Source: VYFG01 sp965204165 (GTDB lineage: Bacteria; Pseudomonadota; Gammaproteobacteria; Arenicellales; Poriferihabitantaceae). From it: 64,000 nucleotides of DNA. Below, piece after piece: positions 52,511-61,943 of this stretch. The notes under the pieces were generated by a model. The model was not told the DNA's origin. It made no database searches and saw only the letters and a list, made by a program, of their open reading frames with translations. The position numbers and the translations under genes are program-made. The stretch lies in assembly GCA_965204165.1 (NCBI GenBank), contig OZ241969.1, positions 4,712,001 through 4,776,000 on the forward strand. The letters run 5' to 3'. The first letter of the stretch is position 1. Each line of letters starts with the position of its first letter.

Positions 52511-53779
52511 TCAGGCCATGGTCGCGCCGGTATTGGCCCAGGTTACGGGATCGACGCCGTGTTTTTTCAGCATGGCGATCCATCGGGGCGCATTGCGCCT
52601 GACCATGAGGGCCTCGTAATCGGCCTCGGGGTCGCGGTAGACGGTCCCGTTCCTGAGCATGGAGTAGATGCATCGCAGCATCTTGTGGGCGGTGGCGACG
52701 GAGGCGCGCTTGTATCCCCTGCGCACGGTGAGTGCCTTGTGATATCCCTGGAACTGGCATCCGGCGGTTCTGGCGGCGCCGTGGGCACACTCGATGAGGA
52801 CGCTGCGCAGGCAGGAGTTCCCCTGGCGGGACCTGCCGGATCGTCGTTTGCCGGCGCTTTCGTTGTTGCCGGGGCAAAGCCCGGCCCATGCGGCGCAGTG
52901 GCGGAGGGAGGAGAAGGCGTGGATGTCGGGGCCGAGTTCGATGAGGATGGCGCAGGCGGAGTCATGGTCGATACCGGGGATGGTGGTCAGGAGGCCGACC
53001 TGTTCGCGGTAGGGCGCCAGCCGCTCCCGGATGAAGGCGTCGTACCGGGCGATCCGTTCTTCGGCCTGTGCGAAGGCGGCCAACTGGTCCCGGAGGATGA
53101 AGCGGGCATGGGCGGACAGGCCCGTGTCGAGCGCGTCGCACAGTTCCGCCATCCGGTGCCGGACATGGCTGGAGAGTCCTTCGATGATCCCGTCGCGGGT
53201 CTTGCCGGCGGCGAGGCCCTCGAGGATGCGCCGCCCGTTGGCGCCGAACAGGTCGGACAGGACGCCGCCGACACGGATGCCGGCGCTGTCGAGGATCTGG
53301 TGGGTGCGGGTGCGCAGGGTGGAGCGGTGATGGACGACCTTGCGCCGCTGGCGCGAGATCTTGCGCAGGTCGCGGAACTCGGCGGGGGGTACGAAGCTCG
53401 GGGCACACAGGCCGAACTGGCAGATCCGGGCCAGCCAGATGCTGTCGGCGACGTCGGTCTTGCGGCCCTTGATCTGCTTGACGTGCTGGGCATGGACCAG
53501 GATGGGCCGGATGCCGGCGGAGTCCAGGGCGTCGAAGACCACCTCCCAGTAGACCCCGGTGGCCTCCATGACCGCGGCGCTGACCCGGTGCCCGAGCAGC
53601 CACCGGGTGAGTTCGCCAAGCCCGCTCGGCAGGGCGCTGAAGGTGTCGGTGAACATCTCCGCCTCCCGGCCGGACCTTGCCAGGCGGACGGTGGCGGTGA
53701 TCTGCATCTTGTGGACGTCGAGGCCGGCGGCGTTGCCGTGGATGACGTTCAGGGTGTCGGTATGTACAATGTCGGGCAT
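52511..53779 (-). CDS. IS110 family DEDD transposase
   Basis: 422 aa, a different subgroup from the IS1111-like copies. Motifs: GLDVHKMQITATVRL (Asp), VMEATGVYWEVVFDAL (Glu), IKGRKTDVADSIWLA (Asp pair), and C-terminal TIPGIDHDSACAILIELG and WAGLCPGNNESAGKRRSGRS. The ATG at 53779 has a perfect GGAGGAAGCGTT spacing; the frame is open to 54040 but that is the noncoding end. This IS110-group element would carry its guide RNA upstream of the gene. Confidence 0.9.
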   Translation of the reverse strand: MPDIVHTDTLNVIHGNAAGLDVHKMQITATVRLARSGREAEMFTDTFSALPSGLGELTRWLLGHRVSAAVMEATGVYWEVVFDALDSAGIRPILVHAQHVKQIKGRKTDVADSIWLARICQFGLCAPSFVPPAEFRDLRKISRQRRKVVHHRSTLRTRTHQILDSAGIRVGGVLSDLFGANGRRILEGLAAGKTRDGIIEGLSSHVRHRMAELCDALDTGLSAHARFILRDQLAAFAQAEERIARYDAFIRERLAPYREQVGLLTTIPGIDHDSACAILIELGPDIHAFSSLRHCAAWAGLCPGNNESAGKRRSGRSRQGNSCLRSVLIECAHGAARTAGCQFQGYHKALTVRRGYKRASVATAHKMLRCIYSMLRNGTVYRDPEADYEALMVRRNAPRWIAMLKKHGVDPVTWANTGATMA

Positions 53780-54060
53780 AACGCTTCCTCCGGGGGAATG
53801 GTTGATGGAAGCGGAAGCGGGGGTCAACGGACAGCTGGCTGTCCACCCGCGAAGGGCGGTGCTCGTTTTGCTGTTCGTCCTCGGCTTGAAGCCGGGTACA
53901 TGGCGGGGCACGAAGCCGTTGACCGGGTACAGTTTGGAGTCGGGCTCAAAGGCACCGGAATAAAAGCGTCCTCGATCCCGCTTCCGCAGACCGATAGTGC
54001 CTCGGGACCGAGCGTTATGCCACTCCGGGGGTGCGGACAATTCCGCATCCCCGGGGTATC
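53780..54060 (-). ncRNA. Putative bridge RNA region of the IS110 element
   Basis: Noncoding sequence upstream of the transposase, where IS110-group elements encode the bridge RNA. It is bracketed by a 10-bp inverted repeat, GGCATAACGC (53775-53784) and GCGTTATGCC (54012-54021), and ends in a strong hairpin at 54025-54054 (13-bp stem, CAAT loop, one G-T wobble). The element boundary is not resolved. Confidence 0.4.
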
Positions 54061-54227
54061 AAGCAGTTACATGGGGCGGGGTGTTCACCGTCGGCAACAT
54101 GATGGTTTGGAGAAAAGCCATCAGTCCCTTGGGTTTCCTTCCACGGCCGGGCCGGTCCGGTTTCCGCCCCCGAAACCCTCACTATCCGGGCCGTAACTCT
54201 CCCAATTGATCAACTCATGGTCTTGCG

Positions 54228-54586
54228 GTTAACATCCGGTTATCTGTGGCGCCGCCCCGCCGCCGCCATGGCGGATTGCGGGAACGGCTGCTGAAGTTCC
54301 CGTGCCGCGCGGCCGGGTGCGGCTGGCCATTTCCGGTTTGGGCATAGCGGAATGGCATGGCTGAAGGGTGAAATTCGCACACACTTCACAAACGCACCCG
54401 GATTCAATAGAATGAAGTGCTGATGCTGATGACCGCAACGATGCCTGCAACCTCCACACCGGGAGAAACCGAAATGACAGATCACATGCCAGAAGAGCGC
54501 GCCCGGCAACCGGGCTCCATGGCCGCGGGCCACCCGGCCCCGGCGGGATTTTCCGCCGTCCCGGATAGGGGAAGAACAAAGTCACG
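54228..54586 (+). repeat. Surface-locus upstream block, copy 2
   Basis: Colinear with 33586-33862, starting GGTTAACATCCGGTTATCTG. It contains an insertion of about 80 bp relative to copy 1 (near 54320-54420) and runs to AGAACAAAGTCACGGGAGGG, directly before the promoter. The IS-A copy at 35993-37611 was inserted at the equivalent AAAGTCACG of the other surface locus. Confidence 0.65.
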
Positions 54587-54713
54587 GGAGGGAGTTGACA
54601 GGCCGGACGGAGCCGATAAAATGCCTTGCCAGCGGCCAGCGGCCAGCGGCCAGCGGCCAGCGGCCAGCGGCCAGCGGCGTGAGCTGCGCCCGGCGGGAGG
54701 CCGGCCCGCCTGA
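54474..54713 (+). CDS. Short leader ORF running through the heptamer tract
   Basis: 79 aa from an ATG with GGGAG eight bases upstream, beginning MTDHMPEERARQPGSMAAGH. It runs through the promoter and the seven heptamers and stops at 54713, 34 bases inside the surface gene in another frame. A related frame starts at 33755. The ATG at 54621 inside it has its own GGAG. It may be a translational leader; a tract length divisible by three would fuse it to the surface protein. Confidence 0.35.
   Translation: MTDHMPEERARQPGSMAAGHPAPAGFSAVPDRGRTKSREGVDRPDGADKMPCQRPAASGQRPAASGQRRELRPAGGRPA
54595..54622 (+). promoter_or_regulatory. Sigma70-like promoter of surface protein gene 2
   Basis: TTGACA (54595-54600), 16 bp, TAAAAT (54617-54622), identical in layout to 37629-37656. 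The predicted transcription start coincides with the first heptamer at 54629. Confidence 0.6.
54629..54677 (+). repeat. CCAGCGG heptanucleotide tract, 7 units
   Basis: Seven perfect CCAGCGG units between the -10 box and the GTG at 54679. The paralogous tract at 37663-37739 has eleven, a difference of four units (28 bp) that changes the frame relation to upstream starts. Confidence 0.9.
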
Positions 54714-57700
54714 ACCGGCCGCCGCCCCTCGCGGGGGCGCAAGCTCCTCTCCCCCTTCATCCGGACCGACCGGCGGCCATGGCGCCGCTCCGGCGGGCTC
54801 GCGCCGGGCCGCGTCTCCGTGGCGCCGCCCCGCCCGCCTCCCCGTCCTCGCGCTGCTGCTCGGCGCGCTCGGCCTGTTCGCGGCCGCGCCGGCCCAGGCG
54901 CAGAATACCGTCACCCTCTGGTCCGCCATGCTGGATGTGCAGAACTACGACTACACACGGGCTCATTTCGGTCACATTGTCGGTCGCGGTTGCACGGAGC
55001 CGAGATTCGTCTCAACAACCTATCGCTGCCGGGGTGCGCTGACGGACGACAGCTTCAGCTATGGCGGCCAGACCTACCGGGTCGCGGTTCTCCAGTCTAC
55101 TAGCTATCTCTTCTCGGGTACTCGACGAAACCAGATCGACATCGCGTTGGATCGGAACATCCCCGCTGCCATCGCGCAGCGCGCGACGCTGGTTGTCGGC
55201 AGCACGCGCTGGTCGCTGGCGGACGGCGCTGTGGGCGGTTTCTCCGTCTACCGGAATGGCGTCGAAGACGCCTCTTTAGGCGAAAACGGCTACTCTTGGT
55301 TGGGCTCGCTGCCCGCGTCGGGCCGGGTTCGCGTGAGTCTGGAGATGCCCGCCCCCGGTGTGCCCTACGTCGACCCGGGCGCGGGGCGGAACACCGTCTG
55401 GAGCTCGACGCTGACAGTCGGTAAGGACGGCATTTATTACGGCTGCGAAACCGCCGCTACGCAAGTACCCTGCTCCTCGGCGCTCACGGACGATGACTTC
55501 GTGTACAACGGTCAGACCCATCGAATCTACAAGTTATCTCACATCTCTTCCACTAATCGGTTTCTGATGTCCGTCACACCGGGACCATTCGCGAAGCTTG
55601 CCGGGCTGGTGTTGCATCTCGGCGCTACGCGGTTGCCCCTTGGTGATTTCGGCCAGACTGAAACTTACCAACGGAACAATGTCAACCCGCAGTGGACCGA
55701 CGGCCAGCAGGTCGGGTTGAGGCTGACGGCGCCGGACCCCTCGCCGGCCCTGAGCGCCAGCGATCCGGACCTGAGCGCGAGCGGTGCGCCGCGCGAGGGC
55801 GGCGGGCCGGTCACGGTGACGGTCACGCTGCCCGAGCCGGCGCTTGACGGCGGCGTGAATGTGACCGTCAACCTCGGCGGCACGGCGACCTGGGGGGAGG
55901 ACTACCGCACGCCGGTGCCGGCCGGTCCGGAATATGACGATTACAGGCGGCCGGTGCGCAACGAGGGCAAAGGCTGGTTCGGAAGGACGTCTTCCGAGAC
56001 CGTCCAGGCCGCGAACCTGCTGCACATCCCTTCCGGGAGCCGGAGCGCGAGCTTCGAGATTCACGTCGTCGACGACCCGCACGAGGACTCCGGCGAGACG
56101 ATCGACATCGGCGTCAGGGCGGACCATGCGGGCATTCAGTACACCGGCAGGCAAGTAGAGAACTGCCCGACGTGCAGCAGGCGGACAAGCCTGCTGACCT
56201 ACCAGGGCGCTGCCGAGCTCACCCTGACGATTACGAACCACGAGGACGCGGAGACGGAGGCGGCGCGGCTCGCGGCGGAGGCGGAAGCGGAAGCGGAGAA
56301 GCAGCGGCTGGCGGCGGCGCGCGCGGCGGCGGGCGGTCCGCTGAGCGGTCTTGCGCTCTCGGCCGGCTCGCAGGCGGTGGCGCTGGTCCCGGCCTTCTCG
56401 CCGAATGTGCTGTCCTACCGGGCGGAGGTCCCGTCGGGGACGGCGGGCGTGACGCTGGCGCCGCACTGGGGCGCGGAGGCCGAGCTGGGCGGCTCGCCGA
56501 GCGTGGTCTTGCTTTCGAGCGGGGGGGCGACGATTCTGGCGCAGACGCAGGTTCACGCCTCCGGCACGGCGGCGGCGCTGGCGCTGTCGCCGTCCGGCCC
56601 GACCGGGCTGGAGGTGACGGTGCTCGAGCCGGACGGTTCGGGGAAGCCACTGCAGGGGACGACCACGACGTACCGCGTCGAGGTGGTCGGGGCGGCGGCG
56701 CCGCGGACGGCGGCGGCGGGCGGGCCGCTGAGCGGTCTTGCGCTCACGGCGGGCTCGCAGGCGGTGGCGCTGGTTCCGGCCTTCTCGCCGGGGGTGACGT
56801 CCTACCGGGCGGAGGTCCCGGCGGGGACCCGTGAGGTGTCGCTGGAACCGTCGTGGGGCGCGGCGGCCGCGCCGACCGTGTGGGCGCGCTCGCGCCGGCC
56901 GGTGCCGCATCTGACGCTTCTGTCGCGGCAGCGGGTCCATGGCTCCGGCACGGCGGCGGCGCTGCCGCTGTCGCCGGACGGCCCGACCAGGCTGGAGGTG
57001 ACGGTGTCCGAACCGGGGTTGACGACCACGGACTACCGCATCGAGGTGACCGAGGCGCAGGCGCAGGCGCAGGTGCCCGAGGAACAGACCCCGCCGGAAG
57101 AAGAGGCCCAGACCGTGGCGGTAGAGTTCGGCAAGGTCCCGGCGGAGCATGACGGGCGGACGGCGTTCGCGCTGGACGTGCAGTCGGGCTCGGAGCCCGC
57201 TGCCGATGCGTTCACGGTGACGGCCGGGAAGGTCACGGGCGTGGAGCCGCTGGACCCGGTGCTGTGGCGGGTGCGCGTCGCGCCGAAGTCCTGGAAGGAC
57301 GTGAAGATCGCGCTCGGCGGGGCGTCGGCGAAGGTCCCGGGCCCGGCGCGCATCCGGGCCCAGGACGCGCGGGCGAAGGAAGGCAAGGACGCGAGCCTCG
57401 ACTTCGCGGTGACGCTCCACCGCGCGGCGTCGCACGAGGTGTCGGTGGACTACGCGACCGCCGACGGCACGGCGACGGCGGGGGCGGACTACACGGCCGC
57501 GTCGGGCACGCTCGTCTTCGCGGCGGGCGAGACGGCGAAGACGGTGAGCGTGGCGATCCTCGACGACGCCATCGACGAGGGCAAGGAGACGTTCGGGCTG
57601 AAGCTCTCGAACCCGCGGGGGGCGTACCTGCGCAAGATCCACCGCGAGGCGAAGGGGGTCGTCAGGAACGACGACGAGCTGCAGCGGGCGTGGCTGTCGC

Positions 57701-59208
57701 GGTTCGGGCGCACGGCGGGGAGCCACGTGGCGGACGCGGTGTCCGGCAGGCTGGAGGGCGACCTCGCGCCGGGGACCCACGCGACGCTGGCGGGCCAGCC
57801 CCTGGACCTGTCGGGCGGGGAGGACGGCGATCCGCTGATGGACGTGCTGACGGGCCTTGCGCAGCGTTCCGGTTCGCCGGCGCAGGCGGACGATCATGAT
57901 CCGTTCGCGCGGCTCGGCGCCGGGGACCGCTGGAATGATTCCGGCCTTGCGGGAACAGCAGGAAACACGGGCAAGATCTCGATGACGGGCCGCGAAATGC
58001 TGCTGGGCAGTTCGTTCCACACGGCGGGCCGGATGGACGGCTCGGGCCCGGGCCTCGCGGCCTGGGGCCGGGTGGCGCATGGCGGGTTCGACGGCGAGCG
58101 GGCTTCCGACAGCGGCCGCCTCGGCATCGACGGCGAGGTGACGACGGGGACCCTGGGGACGGACGCCGACTGGGGCCGGATGCTGGCCGGGGTGGCGATC
58201 GGCCTGAGCGAGGGCGAGGGCACGTTCGACGACTCCGGCGCCCAGACGGGGGCGAAGGGCAGCCTGGAGAGCGCGATGACCACGGTGAGCCCCTACGGCC
58301 GCTACGAAATCACGGACCGGGTGTCGGCCTGGGGCCTGGTGGGCTGGGGCACCGGCGACATGACGGTCTCGTTCGACGACGGCACGGCCCCGGTGAGGAC
58401 GGACCTGTCGATGCGGATGGGCGCCCTGGGGGCCCGGGGCGCGCTGCTGGAGCAGGGCGGGAAAGACGGAAAATACGGGAAAGGCGGCATGGACCTCGCG
58501 CTGAAGGCGGACGCGCTGTACGTGCGGACGGACTCCGACAAGGCCGCGAACTCCGTAGCGACTGAAGCGAAAACAAACCGGGTGCGGTTGCTGCTGGAGG
58601 GGGGACGGACGTACGAACTGGACGAAGGCAGGACGCTCCGGCCCGTGCTGGAACTCGGCCTTCGCCATGACGGCGGGGACGCGGAGACGGGGACGGGCGT
58701 GGAGATCGGCGCGGGCGTGAGCTACGCCAACCCGGCCACGGGCCTGTCGCTGGAGGCGAAGGCGCGGGTGCTGGCTTCCCACGCGGACTCGGATTACGGG
58801 GAATGGGGCGCGTCGGCGACGGTGCGGCTGGACCCGGGCGAGCGTGGCCGGGGGCTGTCGTTCAGCCTGTCGCCGACCTTCGGGACGCCTTCGGGTTCGG
58901 CGGACCGTCTGTGGGGCGCGAGGGACGCGCGGGAGCTGGCGCCTGGAGGAGAGTTCGAGGCGGGCCGGGGTCTCCGCGCCGAGGCGGGCTACGGGATTGC
59001 GGTGTCGGGGGGCCGGTACACGGGCACGCCGAACGTGGGTTTTTCAGGCGCGGACGGCGGGGCGACCGACTGGCGCGTGGGCTGGCGGCTGGAGCCGGTC
59101 CGGACGGAAGGGCCGCGCATCGGTCTCAGCCTGGACGCGGTGCGGAACGAGCCCGCGGACGGGGACGCGAGGCACGGCGTGCTGCTGAGGGGCGTGGTCC
59201 GCTGGTAG
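54679..59208 (+). CDS. Surface beta-barrel protein 2, autotransporter-like
   Basis: 1509 aa from the GTG after the tract, which aligns with the ATG of gene 1. Signal segment LPVLALLLGALGLFAAAPAQ with likely cleavage before QNTV. The passenger has two NTV-type domains (NTVTLWSAMLDVQNYD, NTVWSSTLTVGKDGIYYG), a Calx-beta-like domain, an Ala/Glu helix and two cadherin-like beta-sandwiches. From EEQTPPEEEAQTVAVEFGKV to the final GVVRW (Calx-beta plus barrel) it is nearly identical to gene 1. TTG at 54595 is in frame and would include the repeat peptide. Confidence 0.82.
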   Translation: MSCARREAGPPEPAAAPRGGASSSPPSSGPTGGHGAAPAGSRRAASPWRRPARLPVLALLLGALGLFAAAPAQAQNTVTLWSAMLDVQNYDYTRAHFGHIVGRGCTEPRFVSTTYRCRGALTDDSFSYGGQTYRVAVLQSTSYLFSGTRRNQIDIALDRNIPAAIAQRATLVVGSTRWSLADGAVGGFSVYRNGVEDASLGENGYSWLGSLPASGRVRVSLEMPAPGVPYVDPGAGRNTVWSSTLTVGKDGIYYGCETAATQVPCSSALTDDDFVYNGQTHRIYKLSHISSTNRFLMSVTPGPFAKLAGLVLHLGATRLPLGDFGQTETYQRNNVNPQWTDGQQVGLRLTAPDPSPALSASDPDLSASGAPREGGGPVTVTVTLPEPALDGGVNVTVNLGGTATWGEDYRTPVPAGPEYDDYRRPVRNEGKGWFGRTSSETVQAANLLHIPSGSRSASFEIHVVDDPHEDSGETIDIGVRADHAGIQYTGRQVENCPTCSRRTSLLTYQGAAELTLTITNHEDAETEAARLAAEAEAEAEKQRLAAARAAAGGPLSGLALSAGSQAVALVPAFSPNVLSYRAEVPSGTAGVTLAPHWGAEAELGGSPSVVLLSSGGATILAQTQVHASGTAAALALSPSGPTGLEVTVLEPDGSGKPLQGTTTTYRVEVVGAAAPRTAAAGGPLSGLALTAGSQAVALVPAFSPGVTSYRAEVPAGTREVSLEPSWGAAAAPTVWARSRRPVPHLTLLSRQRVHGSGTAAALPLSPDGPTRLEVTVSEPGLTTTDYRIEVTEAQAQAQVPEEQTPPEEEAQTVAVEFGKVPAEHDGRTAFALDVQSGSEPAADAFTVTAGKVTGVEPLDPVLWRVRVAPKSWKDVKIALGGASAKVPGPARIRAQDARAKEGKDASLDFAVTLHRAASHEVSVDYATADGTATAGADYTAASGTLVFAAGETAKTVSVAILDDAIDEGKETFGLKLSNPRGAYLRKIHREAKGVVRNDDELQRAWLSRFGRTAGSHVADAVSGRLEGDLAPGTHATLAGQPLDLSGGEDGDPLMDVLTGLAQRSGSPAQADDHDPFARLGAGDRWNDSGLAGTAGNTGKISMTGREMLLGSSFHTAGRMDGSGPGLAAWGRVAHGGFDGERASDSGRLGIDGEVTTGTLGTDADWGRMLAGVAIGLSEGEGTFDDSGAQTGAKGSLESAMTTVSPYGRYEITDRVSAWGLVGWGTGDMTVSFDDGTAPVRTDLSMRMGALGARGALLEQGGKDGKYGKGGMDLALKADALYVRTDSDKAANSVATEAKTNRVRLLLEGGRTYELDEGRTLRPVLELGLRHDGGDAETGTGVEIGAGVSYANPATGLSLEAKARVLASHADSDYGEWGASATVRLDPGERGRGLSFSLSPTFGTPSGSADRLWGARDARELAPGGEFEAGRGLRAEAGYGIAVSGGRYTGTPNVGFSGADGGATDWRVGWRLEPVRTEGPRIGLSLDAVRNEPADGDARHGVLLRGVVRW

Positions 59209-59632
59209 TCCGGACATGGCGGGGCGCCGCCGGCGCCCTGCCGGTCCTGCGCGGCAGGCCCCGGTGATGCCGAAATACGGGGCGTGTGCGGAAACGGGTT
59301 TTTCCGGCTCAGGGCGAACCGGACCGTCTTCCGGTCAGGGGTGTGGTGTTCGGCGCACTCCATCGTCCGGCGACAGCCGCGCGCCCGGGTCAGCCCCGTG
59401 TTGTAGACGTCCGGATGCGTTTCGATGACGGAGAGGGCGTCGGCCGACGGGGAATCCGGCGAATTCAACCGGATGGGCGGGACGATCAGGACCGACCGTA
59501 GAGTACGTTCCGAAATTTACCGCAGGGGACTCATTTCAGGGGTCTCCAAGGGCGACAACCATGGTCAAATATAACCTTTCCGGATGGGCGCGGCCATGAT
59601 TCCACGGCGGCTTAACCACCCCAGGGCCAGAC
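59209..59632. other. Intergenic stretch between surface gene 2 and the ATPase remnant
   Basis: 424 bp between convergent genes; the matching gap at the first locus is only 107 bp. Only the first 30 or so bases (GGACATGGCGGGGCGCCGCC) match the first locus. No gene or clear terminator recognised. Confidence 0.4.
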
Positions 59633-60476
59633 TCAGGCAGGGACCACCTTCACCGCTGCCGGGCTCCGGTCCCTGCCGAAGGCCACGCCGACCAGGTGGA
59701 CCGGTTCTTTCCGGTTCCGGTATTTTTCGGCATAGCCCTTTTCACGGATCTGTTCGATGGCCTGCCGGGCGGCGGCGTCCCGGTCGTCCTCCCCGTCGGC
59801 CATCTTGAACTCGAACACGAACACCTGGCCGCCGTGGAGCGCCACCATGTCCGCACGGCCCCGGCTCGATGAATCCTCCACCCGGAGGTCCAGGCCGATG
59901 GTGCGGAAACAGGCGTACAGCATGCCGGCGTACCAGGCTTCGTAGCGGGCGGGGCCGTTGCTGCCCTGCCACTGGTAGGGAATCCCCGCGAAGAATGACC
60001 GCAGGCGGTCCGCGAAACCTTCGAAGTCGTTGGCCACCAGCAGGTGGCCGAGCTCCTTGCCGCTGTCCGATACCTCCTTCCCCTGACGGCCAAGAAAACC
60101 CAGCAGCCCCTGGTTCAGGCTCTGGCGAACCTCGAGGTTGGGATAGTCAAGGGTGTAGAAAGTCTGTACGCCATCCCGTTCCTTTGCCGTGATGGTCAGG
60201 TACCCGGTCTGGAACAGCAGTGCCTCGATATCGATATCGTCGACATCGAAGCTGGAAATCTGCCATGCGTCCGTGGTCAGTTTCTCCAACTCCATCGGGC
60301 TCACCTCCCGATCCATCATCATCCGGAACAGGAAAGATGGAGAGCCGGTCTCGAACCAGTGAGCCTCGAAGTTTCGGGTCTCGAACAGCAGCAGGAGATC
60401 GAACGGATTGTAGAGCTTCTCTTCGCCGAGCCAGTGGTAGCCGTTGTACCATTCCCGGATCTCGTCCCGGTCCAGT
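59633..60476 (-). pseudogene. AAA-ATPase/PD-(D/E)XK protein, N-terminal half lost
   Basis: Residues from LDRDEIREWYNGYHW to the C-terminus of the family seen intact at 41727-43289, including GRADMVALHGGQVFVFEFKM. The match stops exactly at 60476, where sequence with IS21-type end repeats begins, so the ATPase half was lost through the insertion. The open frame continues 59 bases into the element, which is not native. Confidence 0.85.
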
Positions 60477-61691
60477 CTGGCTATTCCACGGAAAGTTGCC
60501 ACCTGTTCCACAGTGAAAGTTGCCACCCATTCCACGGCAAAGTTGCCATTTCATCCAGGGCACCTTCTCATCGGAGCGAAGCGACGCAACGGTCATCAGG
60601 CTGTAGGACTCAGATCCTCTCGCCCGGTCGCGGGTGCGTGACGAATCTTACGCCACGCACCCCCGTATTTCCAGTTTCCGGCGATCACCGGCGCCACCGC
60701 CTTTGGCTTTTCAAGGTCATTTATTGACCTGCTTTTTCTCACCTGCAAGACAGCCCTGGTCCGTGATGACGGGCGACAAACTTGTTTGTCGCGCGGCATT
60801 GCGGAGAGCAAGCGAAGCGCGGTAGTGCGGCGGACGCCGATCCCGTTTCGGGTTGCCGGTTTCATTCCGGACCGGACTCCGGATCCCCGGATCCGGCCAT
60901 CATGGCCACGGACTTCTTCTTCCGCATGGACTCGCCCTTGAGGCCGATCCGGTAGGCATTGTGCACCAGCCGGTCGAGGATCGCGTCCGCGAGGACCGGA
61001 TCGCCAACGCCTTCGTACCAGCTCTCCACCGCCAGCTGGCTGGTCACCACGGTGGAGCGGGCCCCGTACCGGTCCTCGAGGAGTTCCAGCAGGTCGCGGC
61101 GGTTTTCGGTGTTCATGTTCTCAAGGCCCCAGTCGTCGATCAGCAGGACGTCGACCCTGGCGAGGGCCGACAGCAGCTTGGGATACCGCCCGTCCCTCTT
61201 GGCGACGGCCAGGTCCCGCAGCAGTGCGGGGAAACGGACATACCGGGCATGGTATCCCTCCCGGCACGCTTTCTGCGCCAGCGCACAGGCGATCCAGGTC
61301 TTGCCCACGCCGGTGGGTCCGGTGATCAGGATGTTGAGATGGTCGGCGACCCAGCGGCAGGCTGCCAGTGACTGCATCAGGCCCCTGTCGAGGCCCCTGG
61401 GGGCACGGTAGTCGATATCCTCCATGGCGGCGTTGTGCCTGAACCTGGCGAGCCGCAGGCGGGCGGTGAGCCGGCGGTCTTCCCGCTCGGTGGCCTCCCG
61501 GTCCACGAGGAGCCCGAGGCGCTCCATGAAGTCGAGTTCGTCGATGTCGGATATACTCGTCTGGTCGGCGAGGGCCGCGGCCATGCCGGTGAGTTTCAGT
61601 TTCTGGAGCTTGTCCAGGGTGGGATGGTTCAACATGTCGGTTTCTCCGGTTGTCGTTGAATTTAAGTGGTCAGTGGTAATAGGAGGAGCCC
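60477..61691 (-). mobile_element. IS21 family element, istA deleted
   Basis: The end at 60477 starts TGGCTATTCC and contains three copies of AAAGTTGCCA (near 60491, 60514 and 60539), like the multiple terminal repeats bound by IstA in IS21 elements. Only istB remains. The istA gene, expected at higher coordinates, is missing beyond about 61698, where a perfect 32-bp palindrome begins. Confidence 0.7.
60862..61635 (-). CDS. istB: IS21 helper ATPase IstB
   Basis: 257 aa AAA+ ATPase. Motifs: LKLTGMAAALADQ (N-terminal domain), FMERLGLLVDREATERED, Walker A ILITGPTGVGKTWIACALAQ, Walker B VLLIDDWGLENM, and STVVTSQLAVESWYEGVGDP followed by ADAILDRLVHNAYRIGLKG. In IS21 transposition it regulates the IstA transposase and target choice. 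Without IstA it cannot act alone. Confidence 0.92.
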   Translation of the reverse strand: MLNHPTLDKLQKLKLTGMAAALADQTSISDIDELDFMERLGLLVDREATEREDRRLTARLRLARFRHNAAMEDIDYRAPRGLDRGLMQSLAACRWVADHLNILITGPTGVGKTWIACALAQKACREGYHARYVRFPALLRDLAVAKRDGRYPKLLSALARVDVLLIDDWGLENMNTENRRDLLELLEDRYGARSTVVTSQLAVESWYEGVGDPVLADAILDRLVHNAYRIGLKGESMRKKKSVAMMAGSGDPESGPE

Positions 61692-61723
61692 CGGACACTA
61701 TGCCGAATTCGGCATAGTGTCCG
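61692..61723. repeat. Perfect 32-bp palindrome
   Basis: CGGACACTATGCCGAA followed by its exact reverse complement, centred on GAATTC. It separates the istB remnant from the recombinase/IS91 module. It could be two element ends joined head to head or a recombinase site. Confidence 0.8.
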
Positions 61724-61943
61724 TAGAACTGAGCCGCGTTCCGCGGCGGGGTTTCGCACCAAGCCTCGGCCCCATTCCTCTTCCCACCGCCTGAGCAATA
61801 CGGTGACCGTCACGTCGCCCGCGGCCTGACCGCTCCCTTCTCCTTTTCCTGCCTTTTCCCGGTCTCCGGTCTGTGGTCCCCTGCCGTGCGAGGGGTGCGT
61901 CATCGGGACGTGCCCCCGTCAACGAAATGCATTGGAGATCACC

